Shown one piece after another: positions 8,707 to 16,904 of a DNA stretch of 64,000 nt; position 1 is the stretch's first letter, and each line of letters starts with the position of its first letter. This DNA comes from Rhodospirillum sp. (GTDB lineage: Bacteria; Pseudomonadota; Alphaproteobacteria; Dongiales; Dongiaceae), in NCBI GenBank assembly GCA_013822765.1, contig PNKY01000008.1:62001-126000 (forward strand). The letters run 5' to 3'. The notes beneath the pieces were generated by a model. The model did not search any database and had not been told where the DNA came from. It saw only the letters and a program-made list of their open reading frames with translations. The translations under genes and the position numbers were made by a program.

Positions 8707-8946
8707 ATGACTCATCACGCCAGTGAAGTACGCGAGCGGTACTATCGCGCCTATCTCATTAAGGACAAGCATATTGTGGGATACGAGAACGTGCTCAGCC
8801 ATGACGATGATGCCGCCATTGAGAAGGCCAGAGAGATCCTGAAGGCGTCCAAATTCTTGACGATCGAGGTGTGGAGAGGCAACGAATGCCTTGCGTCAGT
8901 CGCCAAACACGACGCCCTCTCCATCGATCGCACGGACGTCAGGTGA
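8707..8946 (+). CDS. hypothetical small soluble protein
   Basis: A 79-aa protein beginning MTHHASEVRERYYRAYLIK and ending IDRTDVR, with one helix (DDDAAIEKAREILKASKFL) between strand-like segments. I prefer the ATG at 8707 to the GTG at 8698 because GAGG at 8694-8697 is properly spaced from it. The function is unknown. It is divergent from the Crp/Fnr gene and could be its target, which is inference from position only. Confidence 0.6.
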   Translation: MTHHASEVRERYYRAYLIKDKHIVGYENVLSHDDDAAIEKAREILKASKFLTIEVWRGNECLASVAKHDALSIDRTDVR

Positions 8947-9139
8947 AATTGAATTGCAGTGACCGATGTCATTCCCCCTAAGCGGTCGCCAGGCGACGAA
9001 GCGCCACAATCATCCCCCTGACTGTGGCCAGCTTCGCCGCCCCTTTTGAGAACGCTGCCAATGGTGGTTTTCACCCTCAAGTAACAGGTGACATCGCAGC
9101 GGGTTCGCTTCGCGCGCTGGCGCCAAAGAAAGTAACCCG

Positions 9140-9156
9140 CCCGGATTCGAACCGGG
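9140..9156 (-). other. tRNA T-arm-like fragment
   Basis: On the minus strand CCCGG-TTCGAAT-CCGGG forms a perfect T-stem with the canonical T-loop sequence. A hairpin-capable segment precedes it at the anticodon-arm position (9160-9180), but no full cloverleaf or CCA end can be built. It may be a scar of tRNA-associated recombination at the right edge of the low-GC block. Confidence 0.3.
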
Positions 9157-9210
9157 ATAGCTCTCCAGTCCGGAGACGAGCCGGCGTTGCCTGCCGCCGC
9201 GTATGCTTGG

Positions 9211-9496
9211 CGCATTTCGCGCCCGAGCCGGTTGTGCGCAAGATCTACAGCGGGCTCGCCGCGTCCTACCTCTCCGCCGACGTCGCCGGCTTTGCCGACC
9301 GCATCCTGAAACATCGAGGTCATCGACCTGCCCGATGAGTCTTGGGACGTCGTGGTCGCCAATCACGTGCTCGAGCCGCGGAACGAATCGCGACCGCCGG
9401 CTTCGAGGTCGAGACCTTCTCAGCGCGACCGAGTCGTACGTCCCCCCTCAGGCGACAATGCGCGGCTGCCGCGAGTATATCGCGCGCAAGCGCTAG
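9211..9496 (+). pseudogene. broken duplicate of the methyltransferase at 3712-4431
   Basis: Nucleotides match 3962-4431 closely, from GCATTTCGCGCCCGAGCCGG to the same stop (CGCAAGCGCTAG). The copy lacks the first third of the gene and about 187 bp equivalent to 4126-4312. It also carries a 1-base insertion at CTGAAACATCG and a 2-base insertion at CTCAGCGCGACC, so no frame reads through. It still holds the ANHVLE motif region. It is followed 5 nt later by the ArsR-DUF2087 gene on the opposite strand, whose remnant also follows the intact copy. Confidence 0.88.
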
Positions 9497-9501
9497 CGCA
9501 C

Positions 9502-10083
9502 CTACGAGGCCTGCATCCAGGCGCTCTCCGGCTGGCGCCAGTACATGCCCTTCTGCCGCTTCAGCATGCGGTAGCCGATGAGCTCGCGCCGCAGGGTGGC
9601 GGAATCCCAGTGGTGTTTCTGGATGATCTTGTTTACCGACGCTTCGGTGTAGTGCTCGCCCATCCGGAACTTGTCGGCGAGCCAGCGCAGCACCACCCAG
9701 CGCTTCTTGCGGCTGGCGGGAATCTGCTTCAGCTGGCCGTCCTCGATGAAGTTCTCGAGGATCCGCTTGTCCCAGCGCCTCTCGTCCGTTCCCGGATCGA
9801 TGTTCATCCGATCCTGGCCGAACACCGAGCGTCCGAGCGCGAGGATCCGGTTGGCGCGCAGGCGGTACCAGTGGGTGTTGCCCTCTGCCGTCATCTCCAG
9901 CAGGCCGACACGGTTGAGGACGGCCAGATGGTGGCAGATGGTCGGCTCCTTCAGCCCGATCAGCGCCGCCAGCTCCTGGACGCTGCGCCTCTGATCCATC
10001 AGCAGGCCGACGATCCGTAGCCTCTGCTCGTTGGCGAGGGCCTTCAGGAAGGCCAGGGTCGCGTCGAAATCGGGCGGCTCCAT
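9502..10083 (-). CDS. ArsR-type regulator with C-terminal DUF2087 domain
   Basis: A 193-aa protein. Residues 10-75 are an ArsR-like winged HTH (LANEQRLRIVGLLMDQRRSV, ELAALIGLKEPTICHHLAVL). Residues 105-185 match DUF2087 (KRWVVLRWLADKFRMGEHYT, EASVNKIIQKHHWDSATLRR, ELIGYRMLKRQKGMYWR), a domain often fused to such HTHs. No metal-binding Cys pair is present, so it probably senses something other than metal. It is divergent from the RraA-like gene; short palindromes in the gap may be its operator. Confidence 0.85.
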   Translation of the reverse strand: MEPPDFDATLAFLKALANEQRLRIVGLLMDQRRSVQELAALIGLKEPTICHHLAVLNRVGLLEMTAEGNTHWYRLRANRILALGRSVFGQDRMNIDPGTDERRWDKRILENFIEDGQLKQIPASRKKRWVVLRWLADKFRMGEHYTEASVNKIIQKHHWDSATLRRELIGYRMLKRQKGMYWRQPESAWMQAS

Positions 10084-10093
10084 CGCGGGCTCC

Positions 10094-10115
10094 TTAGATC
10101 GCCATCTAATTAGAT
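10094..10115. promoter_or_regulatory. overlapping palindromes between ArsR-DUF2087 and rraA-like genes
   Basis: TTAGAT-CGCC-ATCTAA (10094-10109) and the perfect 12-mer ATCTAATTAGAT (10104-10115) overlap. They lie 11-32 bp upstream of the regulator start, a typical autoregulatory operator position. Binding is inferred. Confidence 0.5.
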
Positions 10116-10198
10116 ATATTTTGAATCAGATCGCGCGTCAAATCTTCGATCCGCGCCGCGAATCCGATAGGCTGGCCGCGACACAGAGAGGTGCCGAC

Positions 10199-10867
10199 AT
10201 GACTGTGACGATCCATTCCGTCCCCGCTCCGCTGCTGACGCCGGAGGAGATCGAGCCCTGGCGCGCCGTGCCCGTGGCGATGGCGGTCGACCTGTCGCCG
10301 GATCAGCAGATCGATCCGGCGATCCGGCCGCTCAATCCGCCAGGCCGGCAGCCGCATCTGTTCGGCCGCGCGGTGACCGCGTTCTGCGAGCCGCCCGACT
10401 TCGGCGCGGTGCTGCACGCGCTCGAGCACGCAGGCCCCGGCGATGTCCTGGTGATCGCGGCCGCCGGCAACGCCCAGACCGCGATGATCGGCGAGATCCT
10501 GAGCGGCCACCTGCGCAACCGCGGCTGCGCCGGGGTGGTATGCGACGGCGCCGTCCGCGACGTCGCGACGATCGCCGGCTGGACGGACTTTTCCGTCTTC
10601 GCGCGCTGGGTCACCCCGCGCGGGCCAAGCGGGGCGGCGCGCGGCGCGGTCAACCTGCCGGTGACCGTCGGCGGCCGGCTGGTGACACCGGGCGACCTGG
10701 TGATCGGCGACGATGACGGCCTGGTCGCGCTGTCGCCTGCGACCGTGCGCGCGCGCCTGCGCGATGCCGAGGCCAAGTTCGCCCTGGAAGCCGAGTGGAT
10801 CGCCAGCCTGGCCGGCGGCCGCTCGGTGGTGGAGACCTTCGGCCTGGCGCCGGCGAAGGCAGGCTAG
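10199..10867 (+). CDS. RraA-like / HMG-CHA aldolase family protein
   Basis: A 222-aa protein of the RraA-like superfamily (oxaloacetate decarboxylase / 4-hydroxy-4-methyl-2-oxoglutarate aldolase or regulator of RNase E). Visible motifs are DVLVIAAAGN, CAGVVCDGAVRDVATI (the G-x(4)-DG-x-RD loop that binds Mg2+ and pyruvate) and PGDLVIGDDDGLVALSP. Start ATG 10199 has AGAGG 8 nt upstream. Residues RD are kept, so aldolase/decarboxylase chemistry is possible. Annotations of this family as methyltransferase are known to be wrong. Confidence 0.85.
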   Translation: MTVTIHSVPAPLLTPEEIEPWRAVPVAMAVDLSPDQQIDPAIRPLNPPGRQPHLFGRAVTAFCEPPDFGAVLHALEHAGPGDVLVIAAAGNAQTAMIGEILSGHLRNRGCAGVVCDGAVRDVATIAGWTDFSVFARWVTPRGPSGAARGAVNLPVTVGGRLVTPGDLVIGDDDGLVALSPATVRARLRDAEAKFALEAEWIASLAGGRSVVETFGLAPAKAG

Positions 10868-10973
10868 CCTGCTGCAACTTTTTAACTTGGCGCGTCGTAT
10901 GAGTATTGGGGGCTGGATATTTGCGTTTCTGACGAGATGTTTCGCATAGACCGAGCGCACTAAGGGCCCAGCC

Positions 10974-13900
10974 ATGCCAAATTTCCCCGGCACCAACGCC
11001 AGCGAGACCCTGAACGGCAGCGAAGCCGCCGATACAGTCACGGCGCTCGGCGGCAGCGACCAGGTCGACGGCTTGGGTGGGGACGATACGGTCTCCGGCG
11101 GCGACGGTAGCGATACGCTTCGCGGCGGCGCCGGCAACGACATCCTCTACGGCCACAGCATCGCCGATCTCGATCCGAACTCGGGCAACATCACCGCGAC
11201 GCTGCTAGCCAATGTCGGCCAGGGCGCGCTCGCCCTCTCCAGCACCCCCGGCGACGACGGCTTTGTCTATGCCCTGCGCAAGGACACCGGCGACGTCATC
11301 CGGATCAATACGACCACGGGCTCACAGTCGACCTTTCTCGACATTCCGGACAACCAGTTCTCGACCTTGAGCGAGCGCGGCGTCCTGAATATCGCCTTTC
11401 ATCCCGACTATGAGACCAATGGACGCTTCTTCGTCTATCTGACTAATCAGAGCGGCGATATCGAGCTGCGCGAGTATGCGCGCTCGGGAGACCCGGCGGT
11501 GGCAACCCCTACGCCCGTCCAGACCATCCTCACCATTCCGCACGCGGAATTCCCCAACCACAACGGCGGCTCCCTCGCCTTCGGCCCGGACGGCAACCTC
11601 TATGTCGGGGTTGGCGACGGCGGCAGCGCAAACGATCCCGACGGCAATGCCCAGAACATCAATGTCCTGCTCGGCAAGATCTTGCGGATCGACGTCGACA
11701 GCGACGATTTCCCGGGCGATGCCACGCGCAACTACGCGATCCCCGACGGCAACCCGTTTGCCGGCGCGACGCCCGGGGCCGACGAGATCTGGGCCACCGG
11801 CGTACGCAATCCGTGGCGCATCAGCTTCGACCCCGTCACCGGCGATCTTTACATCGCCGACGTCGGACAAGGCGCGCGCGAGGAAGTGAATTTCGACGCC
11901 GCCGGCGGTCCGGGCGGGTTGAACTACGGCTGGGACTTTCGCGAAGGCAAGATCCAGGGGCCCAGCGGGCCGCCAAATCCCGCCAACCTGACCGATCCGG
12001 TGTTCGATTATCCGCGCGACGTCGGCCGGAGCATCACCGGCGGCTATGTCTATCACGGGCCTGCGCCGGGACTGGAGGGCGCGTACTTCTTCGGCGACTT
12101 CGTCACCGGACGACTATTCACGCTGCGCATGGCGAACGGCGTCCCAGCGGAGAATGCTGTCGACCGGACGGCCCAGATCGTCGGCGCCGAACTCGGCCTC
12201 ATCTCCTCCTTCGGGACCGACAACGCCGGCAATCTGTATGTCGTGACCTTCGGCGGCGCGATCTATCGCCTTGACCCCGGTGCCGCGGCCGGCGACGCCG
12301 CCGACATGATCGACGGCGGCCTCGGCGACGACAGCCTGTTCGGCGGCCTCGGCAACGACACCCTGCTCGGCGCACAGGGCGACGATGTCCTGACCGGCGG
12401 CGCCGGCAATGACAATATGCGCGGCGGCGCCGGCAACGACACCTACGTCATCGTCGACAACAGCGACGGCGTCAACGAGGCAATCGCCGGCTCATCCGGC
12501 ATCGATACGGTAAAATCGTCGATCAGCTTCAGCCTGGCTAACTCCGCCCGCCTGCTGGGTTCGGTGGAGAACCTGACGCTTACCGGCTCCGGCGATACAA
12601 ACGGTGGCGGCAATGCCCTGAGCAACGCCATCGCCGGCAATGGCGGCATCAACGTGCTGAGCGGCCTCGGCGGCAACGATGCTCTCCAGGGCCTCGGCGG
12701 CAACGATTGGCTCGATGGCGGAACCGGCAAGGACACGCTGAAAGGCGGTGTTGGCAACGATACCTATGTGATCGACGCGGCCGGAGACCAGGTCGACGAA
12801 GGCGGCAATCTCGACTCCGCGGACGTCGTGCGCAGCACCGTCACGGTCGACCTCGCCACGCTTGGCGCCGGCGCGATCGAGCACGCCATCTTGCTCGGCG
12901 CCGGCGCCGTGAAGGCCAGCGGCAACGGCGGCGCCAACACGCTCGTCGGCAACACGGCGGCAAACGTCCTTGATGGCGGCAGCGGCGCCGATACCCTGTC
13001 CGGCGGTGACGGCAGCGACACCTACGTCGTGGACGAAAGCGGCGACAAGATCGTCGAGATCAATGCCAAGGCCGCGGGCGGCATCGACCTCGTCCGTTCT
13101 TCCGTCACCTTCGCCCTTGGCGCCGATCTGGAAAAGCTCACTCTGACCGACGCCGGCAACATCGACGGCTCCGGCAACAGCCTCAACAACACCATCCTGG
13201 GCAACGGTGGCAGCAACCGCCTGGACGGCGGCGCCGGCAAGGACTCGATGACTGGCGGCCTGGGCAACGACACATATGTTGTGGACTCCGTCGGCGACGT
13301 GGTCACCGAGCTGGCTGGCGGCGGTATCGATACGGTCGAAAGCGCCATCACCTTCAGCCTGGCGACGCGCGTACAGATCGAGCATCTGACTCTCACCGGA
13401 GTTGCCGCCAACGCCACCGGCAATGCCCTCGACAACCTGCTGACCGGCAACGCCCTCGCCAACATCCTCGACGGACGCACTGGCGCGGACACCCTGCGCG
13501 GCGGGGCCGGGAACGATGTCTACATCTTCGACAAAGCCGGCGATGTGGTCGACGAGCAAGGCAACACAGACGCCGGCGACGAAGTGAAAAGCGCCACCGT
13601 ACTGTTGGCCGCGATCACCGGCATTGAGCACTACACCTTCACCGGAGCGGCCGCGTGGACCTTCGCCGGCAACGGCTCCAACAATCGCATCACCGGCGGC
13701 AGCGGTGCCGACAGCCTGGACGGTGCCGGCGGCAACGACACGCTGCTCGGCAACGGCGGCAACGACGGCCTCGCGGGCGGCAGCGGCAACGATTCGCTGG
13801 ATGGCGGCATCGGCAATGATCTGATGAAGGGCGGCATCGGCAACGACACCTATGTCGTGAATGCCGTGGGTGACAAGATCGACGAGCAAGCCAGTGCCGA

Positions 13901-14912
13901 CACCGCCGACCTCGTGCGCGCCAGCATCAGCGTCGATCTCGCTACCCTCGGCGGCGGCCTGATCGAGAATGCCACGCTGACCGGAGCCGCCGCGCTCAAG
14001 GTGACCGGCAACATCGGCGTCAATCACCTGATCGGCAATGACGGCGCCAACACCCTGGACGGCGCCGACGGCGCCGACATCCTCGAGGGCGGCAAAGGTG
14101 CGGACGTCTACGTAGTCGACGATCTCGGCGACCAGGTCACCGAAACACTCGCCGGTGCTGCGGGTGGCATCGACCTGGTCAAGAGCGAAGTATCCTTTAC
14201 CCTCGGCGCCAACCTCGAGAGGCTGACTTTGCTCGGTTCGATCGACATCGATGCGACCGGCAACACTCTGAACAACACATTGCTCGGCAACGCCGGGGCT
14301 AACATCCTCCACGGCGGCGCTGGCAACGATGCCATGACCGGCGGCAAGGGCGACGACACCTACGTCGTCGACACCGCCGGCGACAGCGTCATCGAAGCGG
14401 CGGGCGGCGGCATCGATAGGGTCGAGAGCGCCGTCACCTTCTCCTTGGCGACGCGGATCAATGTCGAGAACCTGGAGTTGACCGGCGTCGCGACGATCAA
14501 CGGCACCGGCAATGCGCTCGCCAACACCATCACCGGCAACGATGCCGACAACATCATCATGGGCGGCGCCGGCAACGACACGCTCATCGGCGGCAAGGGC
14601 GCCGACCGCCTGACCGGCGGCACCGGGCGGGACGTCTTCGACTACGACCTCGTGGCCGAGAGTGGCGACACCATCACCGACTTCGCCAAGGGCGCAAACG
14701 GTGACGTGCTCGATCTTCGCGACATCCTCGACAACGCCGGCTATGGCGGCAGCGATCCATTCGGGGACGGCATCCTCAGCTTCACGCCCAATGGCGCCAA
14801 CACCCTGGTCCAGATCGATGCCGATGGCGGTGACGGAAATCCCGCCGTCACGGTCGTCACGCTGAACAATGTCGCGTTGACCCAAGGCGACACCGCCAAC
14901 TTCCTGATCTAG
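10974..14912 (+). CDS. secreted RTX protein with embedded PQQ-type sugar dehydrogenase beta-propeller
   Basis: A 1312-aa protein. Residues 24-60 carry short RTX nonapeptides (GGAGNDILYG type). Residues about 75-430 are a glucose/sorbosone-dehydrogenase propeller: NHNGGSLAFGPDGNLYVGVG, LLGKILRIDVD, IWATGVRNPWRISFDP, GGLNYGWDFREG, SITGGYVYHGP. Residues about 435-1215 hold eight RTX modules, each opening with a D-T-Y-V-V-D-like strand (about 490, 598, 683, 767, 849, 959, 1045, 1129) and closing with Ca2+-binding GGxGxDxLxGG. The C-terminus (DYDLVAESGDTITDFAKGA to VALTQGDTANFLI) resembles a type I secretion target domain. There is no Sec signal. No type I secretion genes lie in the window. The likely role is an extracellular Ca2+-dependent oxidoreductase or adhesin; whether it is active is unknown. 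Confidence 0.9.
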   Translation: MPNFPGTNASETLNGSEAADTVTALGGSDQVDGLGGDDTVSGGDGSDTLRGGAGNDILYGHSIADLDPNSGNITATLLANVGQGALALSSTPGDDGFVYALRKDTGDVIRINTTTGSQSTFLDIPDNQFSTLSERGVLNIAFHPDYETNGRFFVYLTNQSGDIELREYARSGDPAVATPTPVQTILTIPHAEFPNHNGGSLAFGPDGNLYVGVGDGGSANDPDGNAQNINVLLGKILRIDVDSDDFPGDATRNYAIPDGNPFAGATPGADEIWATGVRNPWRISFDPVTGDLYIADVGQGAREEVNFDAAGGPGGLNYGWDFREGKIQGPSGPPNPANLTDPVFDYPRDVGRSITGGYVYHGPAPGLEGAYFFGDFVTGRLFTLRMANGVPAENAVDRTAQIVGAELGLISSFGTDNAGNLYVVTFGGAIYRLDPGAAAGDAADMIDGGLGDDSLFGGLGNDTLLGAQGDDVLTGGAGNDNMRGGAGNDTYVIVDNSDGVNEAIAGSSGIDTVKSSISFSLANSARLLGSVENLTLTGSGDTNGGGNALSNAIAGNGGINVLSGLGGNDALQGLGGNDWLDGGTGKDTLKGGVGNDTYVIDAAGDQVDEGGNLDSADVVRSTVTVDLATLGAGAIEHAILLGAGAVKASGNGGANTLVGNTAANVLDGGSGADTLSGGDGSDTYVVDESGDKIVEINAKAAGGIDLVRSSVTFALGADLEKLTLTDAGNIDGSGNSLNNTILGNGGSNRLDGGAGKDSMTGGLGNDTYVVDSVGDVVTELAGGGIDTVESAITFSLATRVQIEHLTLTGVAANATGNALDNLLTGNALANILDGRTGADTLRGGAGNDVYIFDKAGDVVDEQGNTDAGDEVKSATVLLAAITGIEHYTFTGAAAWTFAGNGSNNRITGGSGADSLDGAGGNDTLLGNGGNDGLAGGSGNDSLDGGIGNDLMKGGIGNDTYVVNAVGDKIDEQASADTADLVRASISVDLATLGGGLIENATLTGAAALKVTGNIGVNHLIGNDGANTLDGADGADILEGGKGADVYVVDDLGDQVTETLAGAAGGIDLVKSEVSFTLGANLERLTLLGSIDIDATGNTLNNTLLGNAGANILHGGAGNDAMTGGKGDDTYVVDTAGDSVIEAAGGGIDRVESAVTFSLATRINVENLELTGVATINGTGNALANTITGNDADNIIMGGAGNDTLIGGKGADRLTGGTGRDVFDYDLVAESGDTITDFAKGANGDVLDLRDILDNAGYGGSDPFGDGILSFTPNGANTLVQIDADGGDGNPAVTVVTLNNVALTQGDTANFLI

Positions 14913-14953
14913 CGGCCTCCAATACACTGATTTTCCTGCCTAACCTGGCAGCC

Positions 14954-15009
14954 TTGACAATCGGCTCCGCTCGCTCTATTTAACCAGACAGTTATTTAAC
15001 TGACTAGTT
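14954..15009 (+). promoter_or_regulatory. promoter with overlapping ArsR-type operator
   Basis: TTGACA (14954-14959) and TATTTA (14977-14982) are 17 bp apart. A long inverted repeat at 14982-15009, with perfect core CAGTTA-TT-TAACTG (14989-15002) and outer arms AAC-AG / CT-GTT, covers the end of the -10 and the probable start site. The ArsR-type gene starts 9 bp later, which is the classic layout for autorepression. Confidence 0.7.
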
Positions 15010-15017
15010 TATCTCGA

Positions 15018-15380
15018 ATGACCCCAGACCGCCTCAGCGCCACCTTCTCCGCCCTCGCCGACCCGACGCGGCGGGCGATCCTGGCGCGGCTCACTTTGGG
15101 CGAGGCCTCGGTCAACGAGTTGGCGGAGCCGTTCGACATGAGCCTGCCCGCCGTCTCCAAGCACCTGAAAGTGCTGGAGCGCGCCGGCCTGATCGCGCGC
15201 GGGCGGGAGGCGCAGTGGCGGCCTTGCACATTGCAGGCGGGGCCGCTCAAGGACATCGCCGACTGGGTCGAGCACTACCGCCGCTTCTGGGAGCAGAGCT
15301 TCGATCGCTTGGACGATTACCTGAAAGAGCTCCAAGGCAAGGGAAAGAAAAATGGTCCCCGAAAAGCACCCGGTAAATAG
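15018..15380 (+). CDS. ArsR family regulator of the AHSA1-linked type
   Basis: A 120-aa winged-HTH protein: SATFSALADPTRRAILARLT, SVNELAEPFDMSLPAVSKHL (recognition helix), KVLERAGLIARGREAQWRPC, then WVEHYRRFWEQSFDRLDDYL. It lacks the metal-binding ELCVCDL motif of arsenic sensors. This subgroup is almost always encoded immediately before a START-like AHSA1 gene, as here, with a 29-nt overlap. It probably represses its own operon through the palindrome upstream. The ligand is unknown and perhaps bound by the AHSA1 partner. Confidence 0.92.
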   Translation: MTPDRLSATFSALADPTRRAILARLTLGEASVNELAEPFDMSLPAVSKHLKVLERAGLIARGREAQWRPCTLQAGPLKDIADWVEHYRRFWEQSFDRLDDYLKELQGKGKKNGPRKAPGK

Positions 15381-15828
15381 CCCCGAGATCGAGGAGCGCA
15401 CCCTCGTCCTCTCGCGCGTGTTCGATGCGCCCCGCGCCCTGGTGTTCAAGGTGTGGACGCAGCCCGAGCATCTGGCGCGCTGGTGGGGTCCGCGCGGCTA
15501 CACGCTCATCTCCTACAAGGCGGATGTCCGCGCCGGCGGCACGTTCCGCTTCGGCACGCGCTCGCCCGAGAATACCGACCACTGGGCCCACGGCAGTTAT
15601 CGCGAGGTGACGCCGCCGGAGCGGCTGGTCTTCACCACCGCCTGGGAGAATCCCGACGGCTCGCCCAAGCACGAGACCGTGGTGACGTTGACCTTCGCCG
15701 AGCAGGGCGAGAAGACCAAGCTCACCCTCAAGCAGACCCTGTTCGAATCCGTCAATTCCCGCGACCTGCATCGTGGCGGCTGGAGCACCACGCTCGACCT
15801 GCTCGAAGACTATCTCGCGACTCTTTGA
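15352..15828 (+). CDS. AHSA1/SRPBCC domain protein
   Basis: A 158-aa START-like protein: LSRVFDAPRALVFKVWTQPE, WWGPRGYT, GGTFRFGTRSPENTDHWAHG, PERLVFTTAWENPDG, HETVVTLTFAEQ, GWSTTLDLLEDYL. These mark the Aha1-C-terminal-like hydrophobic-pocket fold. It presumably binds a small hydrophobic ligand. It overlaps the ArsR gene, so translation is coupled, and it is the first of two related proteins in this operon. Confidence 0.92.
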   Translation: MVPEKHPVNSPEIEERTLVLSRVFDAPRALVFKVWTQPEHLARWWGPRGYTLISYKADVRAGGTFRFGTRSPENTDHWAHGSYREVTPPERLVFTTAWENPDGSPKHETVVTLTFAEQGEKTKLTLKQTLFESVNSRDLHRGGWSTTLDLLEDYLATL

Positions 15829-15848
15829 CCCCCTTAAGGAGATCGATC

Positions 15849-16634
15849 ATGGAACACCGCATCGTATCGCGCGACCAATGGCTCCAGGAGCGCACCGCCT
15901 TGCTCGCCAGGGAAAAGGAGATAACCCGGTTGCGCGACGAGATGAGCGAGGCACGGCGCGCGCTACCGTGGGTCAAGGTCGACAAGAGCTACGCGTTCGA
16001 TACGCCGTCAGGCAAGAAGACGCTGTCCGACCTGTTCGATGGCCGCAGCCAGCTCATCGTTAAGCACTTCATGCTGGCGCCGGGCCAGAAGGACGGCTGC
16101 GTCGGCTGCTCGTTCGAATCCGACCATGCAGAAGCGGCGCTGGTGCATCTGCAGAACCACGACGTCTCCTATGTCGCCGTCGCGCGTGCGCCGCTGGCCG
16201 AGATCGAGGCGTTCAAGACGCGCATGGGCTGGAGCTTCGCCTGGGTCTCCTCGTTCGGCAGCGATTTCAACTACGACTTCAACGTCTCGTTCACGCCGGC
16301 GCAGATCGCGGACGGTAGCGCGGTCTATAACTACCGCGCCGGCCCGCTGCCGCTCGAGGATCTGTCCGGCCTCAGCGTCTTCATCAAAGGCGCGGACGGC
16401 GCAATCTATCACACCTACTCGACCTTCGGGCGCGGCGCGGAGGAACGGCTCGGCACCTATGTGCTGCTGGACCTGACGCCGAACGGCCGCAACGAGAACG
16501 GCCCCAACCACAGCCTCACCGACTGGGTCCGGCATCACGACCGCTACGGCGCCGATGGTCATGTGAGTGCGATCGGCCGCTGGGTACCGGCCGAGCAGAA
16601 CGCCGGCTGCTGCCACGGCGCGGCCGCCGAGTAG
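15849..16634 (+). CDS. DUF899 thioredoxin-like protein (copy 1)
   Basis: A 261-aa DUF899 protein: HRIVSRDQWLQERTALLARE, LPWVKVDKSYAFDTPSG, LSDLFDGRSQLIVKHFMLAP, CVGCSFESDH with a C-x-x-C, YNYRAGPLPLEDLSGLSVF, YHTYSTFGRG. The family has a thioredoxin-like fold with the CxxC at the expected strand end; the reaction is unknown. The C-terminal tail adds NAGCCHGAAAE. The start at ATG 15849 follows AAGGAG at 15836-15841. It is about 20 nt after the AHSA1 gene, in the same operon. A paralogue is at 18727. Confidence 0.9.
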   Translation: MEHRIVSRDQWLQERTALLAREKEITRLRDEMSEARRALPWVKVDKSYAFDTPSGKKTLSDLFDGRSQLIVKHFMLAPGQKDGCVGCSFESDHAEAALVHLQNHDVSYVAVARAPLAEIEAFKTRMGWSFAWVSSFGSDFNYDFNVSFTPAQIADGSAVYNYRAGPLPLEDLSGLSVFIKGADGAIYHTYSTFGRGAEERLGTYVLLDLTPNGRNENGPNHSLTDWVRHHDRYGADGHVSAIGRWVPAEQNAGCCHGAAAE

Positions 16635-16637
16635 GTC

Positions 16638-16901
16638 ATGCTCTGCTGCGCCGTAGGCGTCGCGGCGGTCGCGACCGGAGCGATTGGATGGAGACGATTC
16701 CGACGTTTCCTTCATGCCCCCCTGAAGGCACAATCGCTTCTGGCCGCGGGCGCAGCGGCCGTCGTCATCACGGTCGCCGCCCTGACGATAGAGCATTTCC
16801 GACACCACGCCGCCCATGCGAGCGGCCCGGAAAGCGCGCTGGACGGAGCCCTTTGCCGCGGCACCGATCGCACCACGAACACAGCAAGCATCGAGGAATA
16901 G
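16638..16901 (+). CDS. small two-helix membrane protein
   Basis: An 87-aa frame with two hydrophobic segments, LCCAVGVAAVATGAIGW (2-18) and SLLAAGAAAVVITVAALTI (33-51), separated by RRFRRFLHA and followed by a His-rich stretch (EHFRHHAAHA). It sits 3 nt after DUF899 copy 1 and 3 nt before the second AHSA1 gene, so operon packing supports it. The ribosome binding site is weak. The function is unknown. Confidence 0.6.
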   Translation: MLCCAVGVAAVATGAIGWRRFRRFLHAPLKAQSLLAAGAAAVVITVAALTIEHFRHHAAHASGPESALDGALCRGTDRTTNTASIEE

Positions 16902-16904
16902 ATC

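Noticed and set aside
12492-14927. 811-aa open frame antisense to the RTX gene
   Set aside because: It mirrors the repeated RTX codons, is Asp/Gly/Val-rich on the opposite strand and has no ribosome binding site; the plus strand has clear domain motifs.
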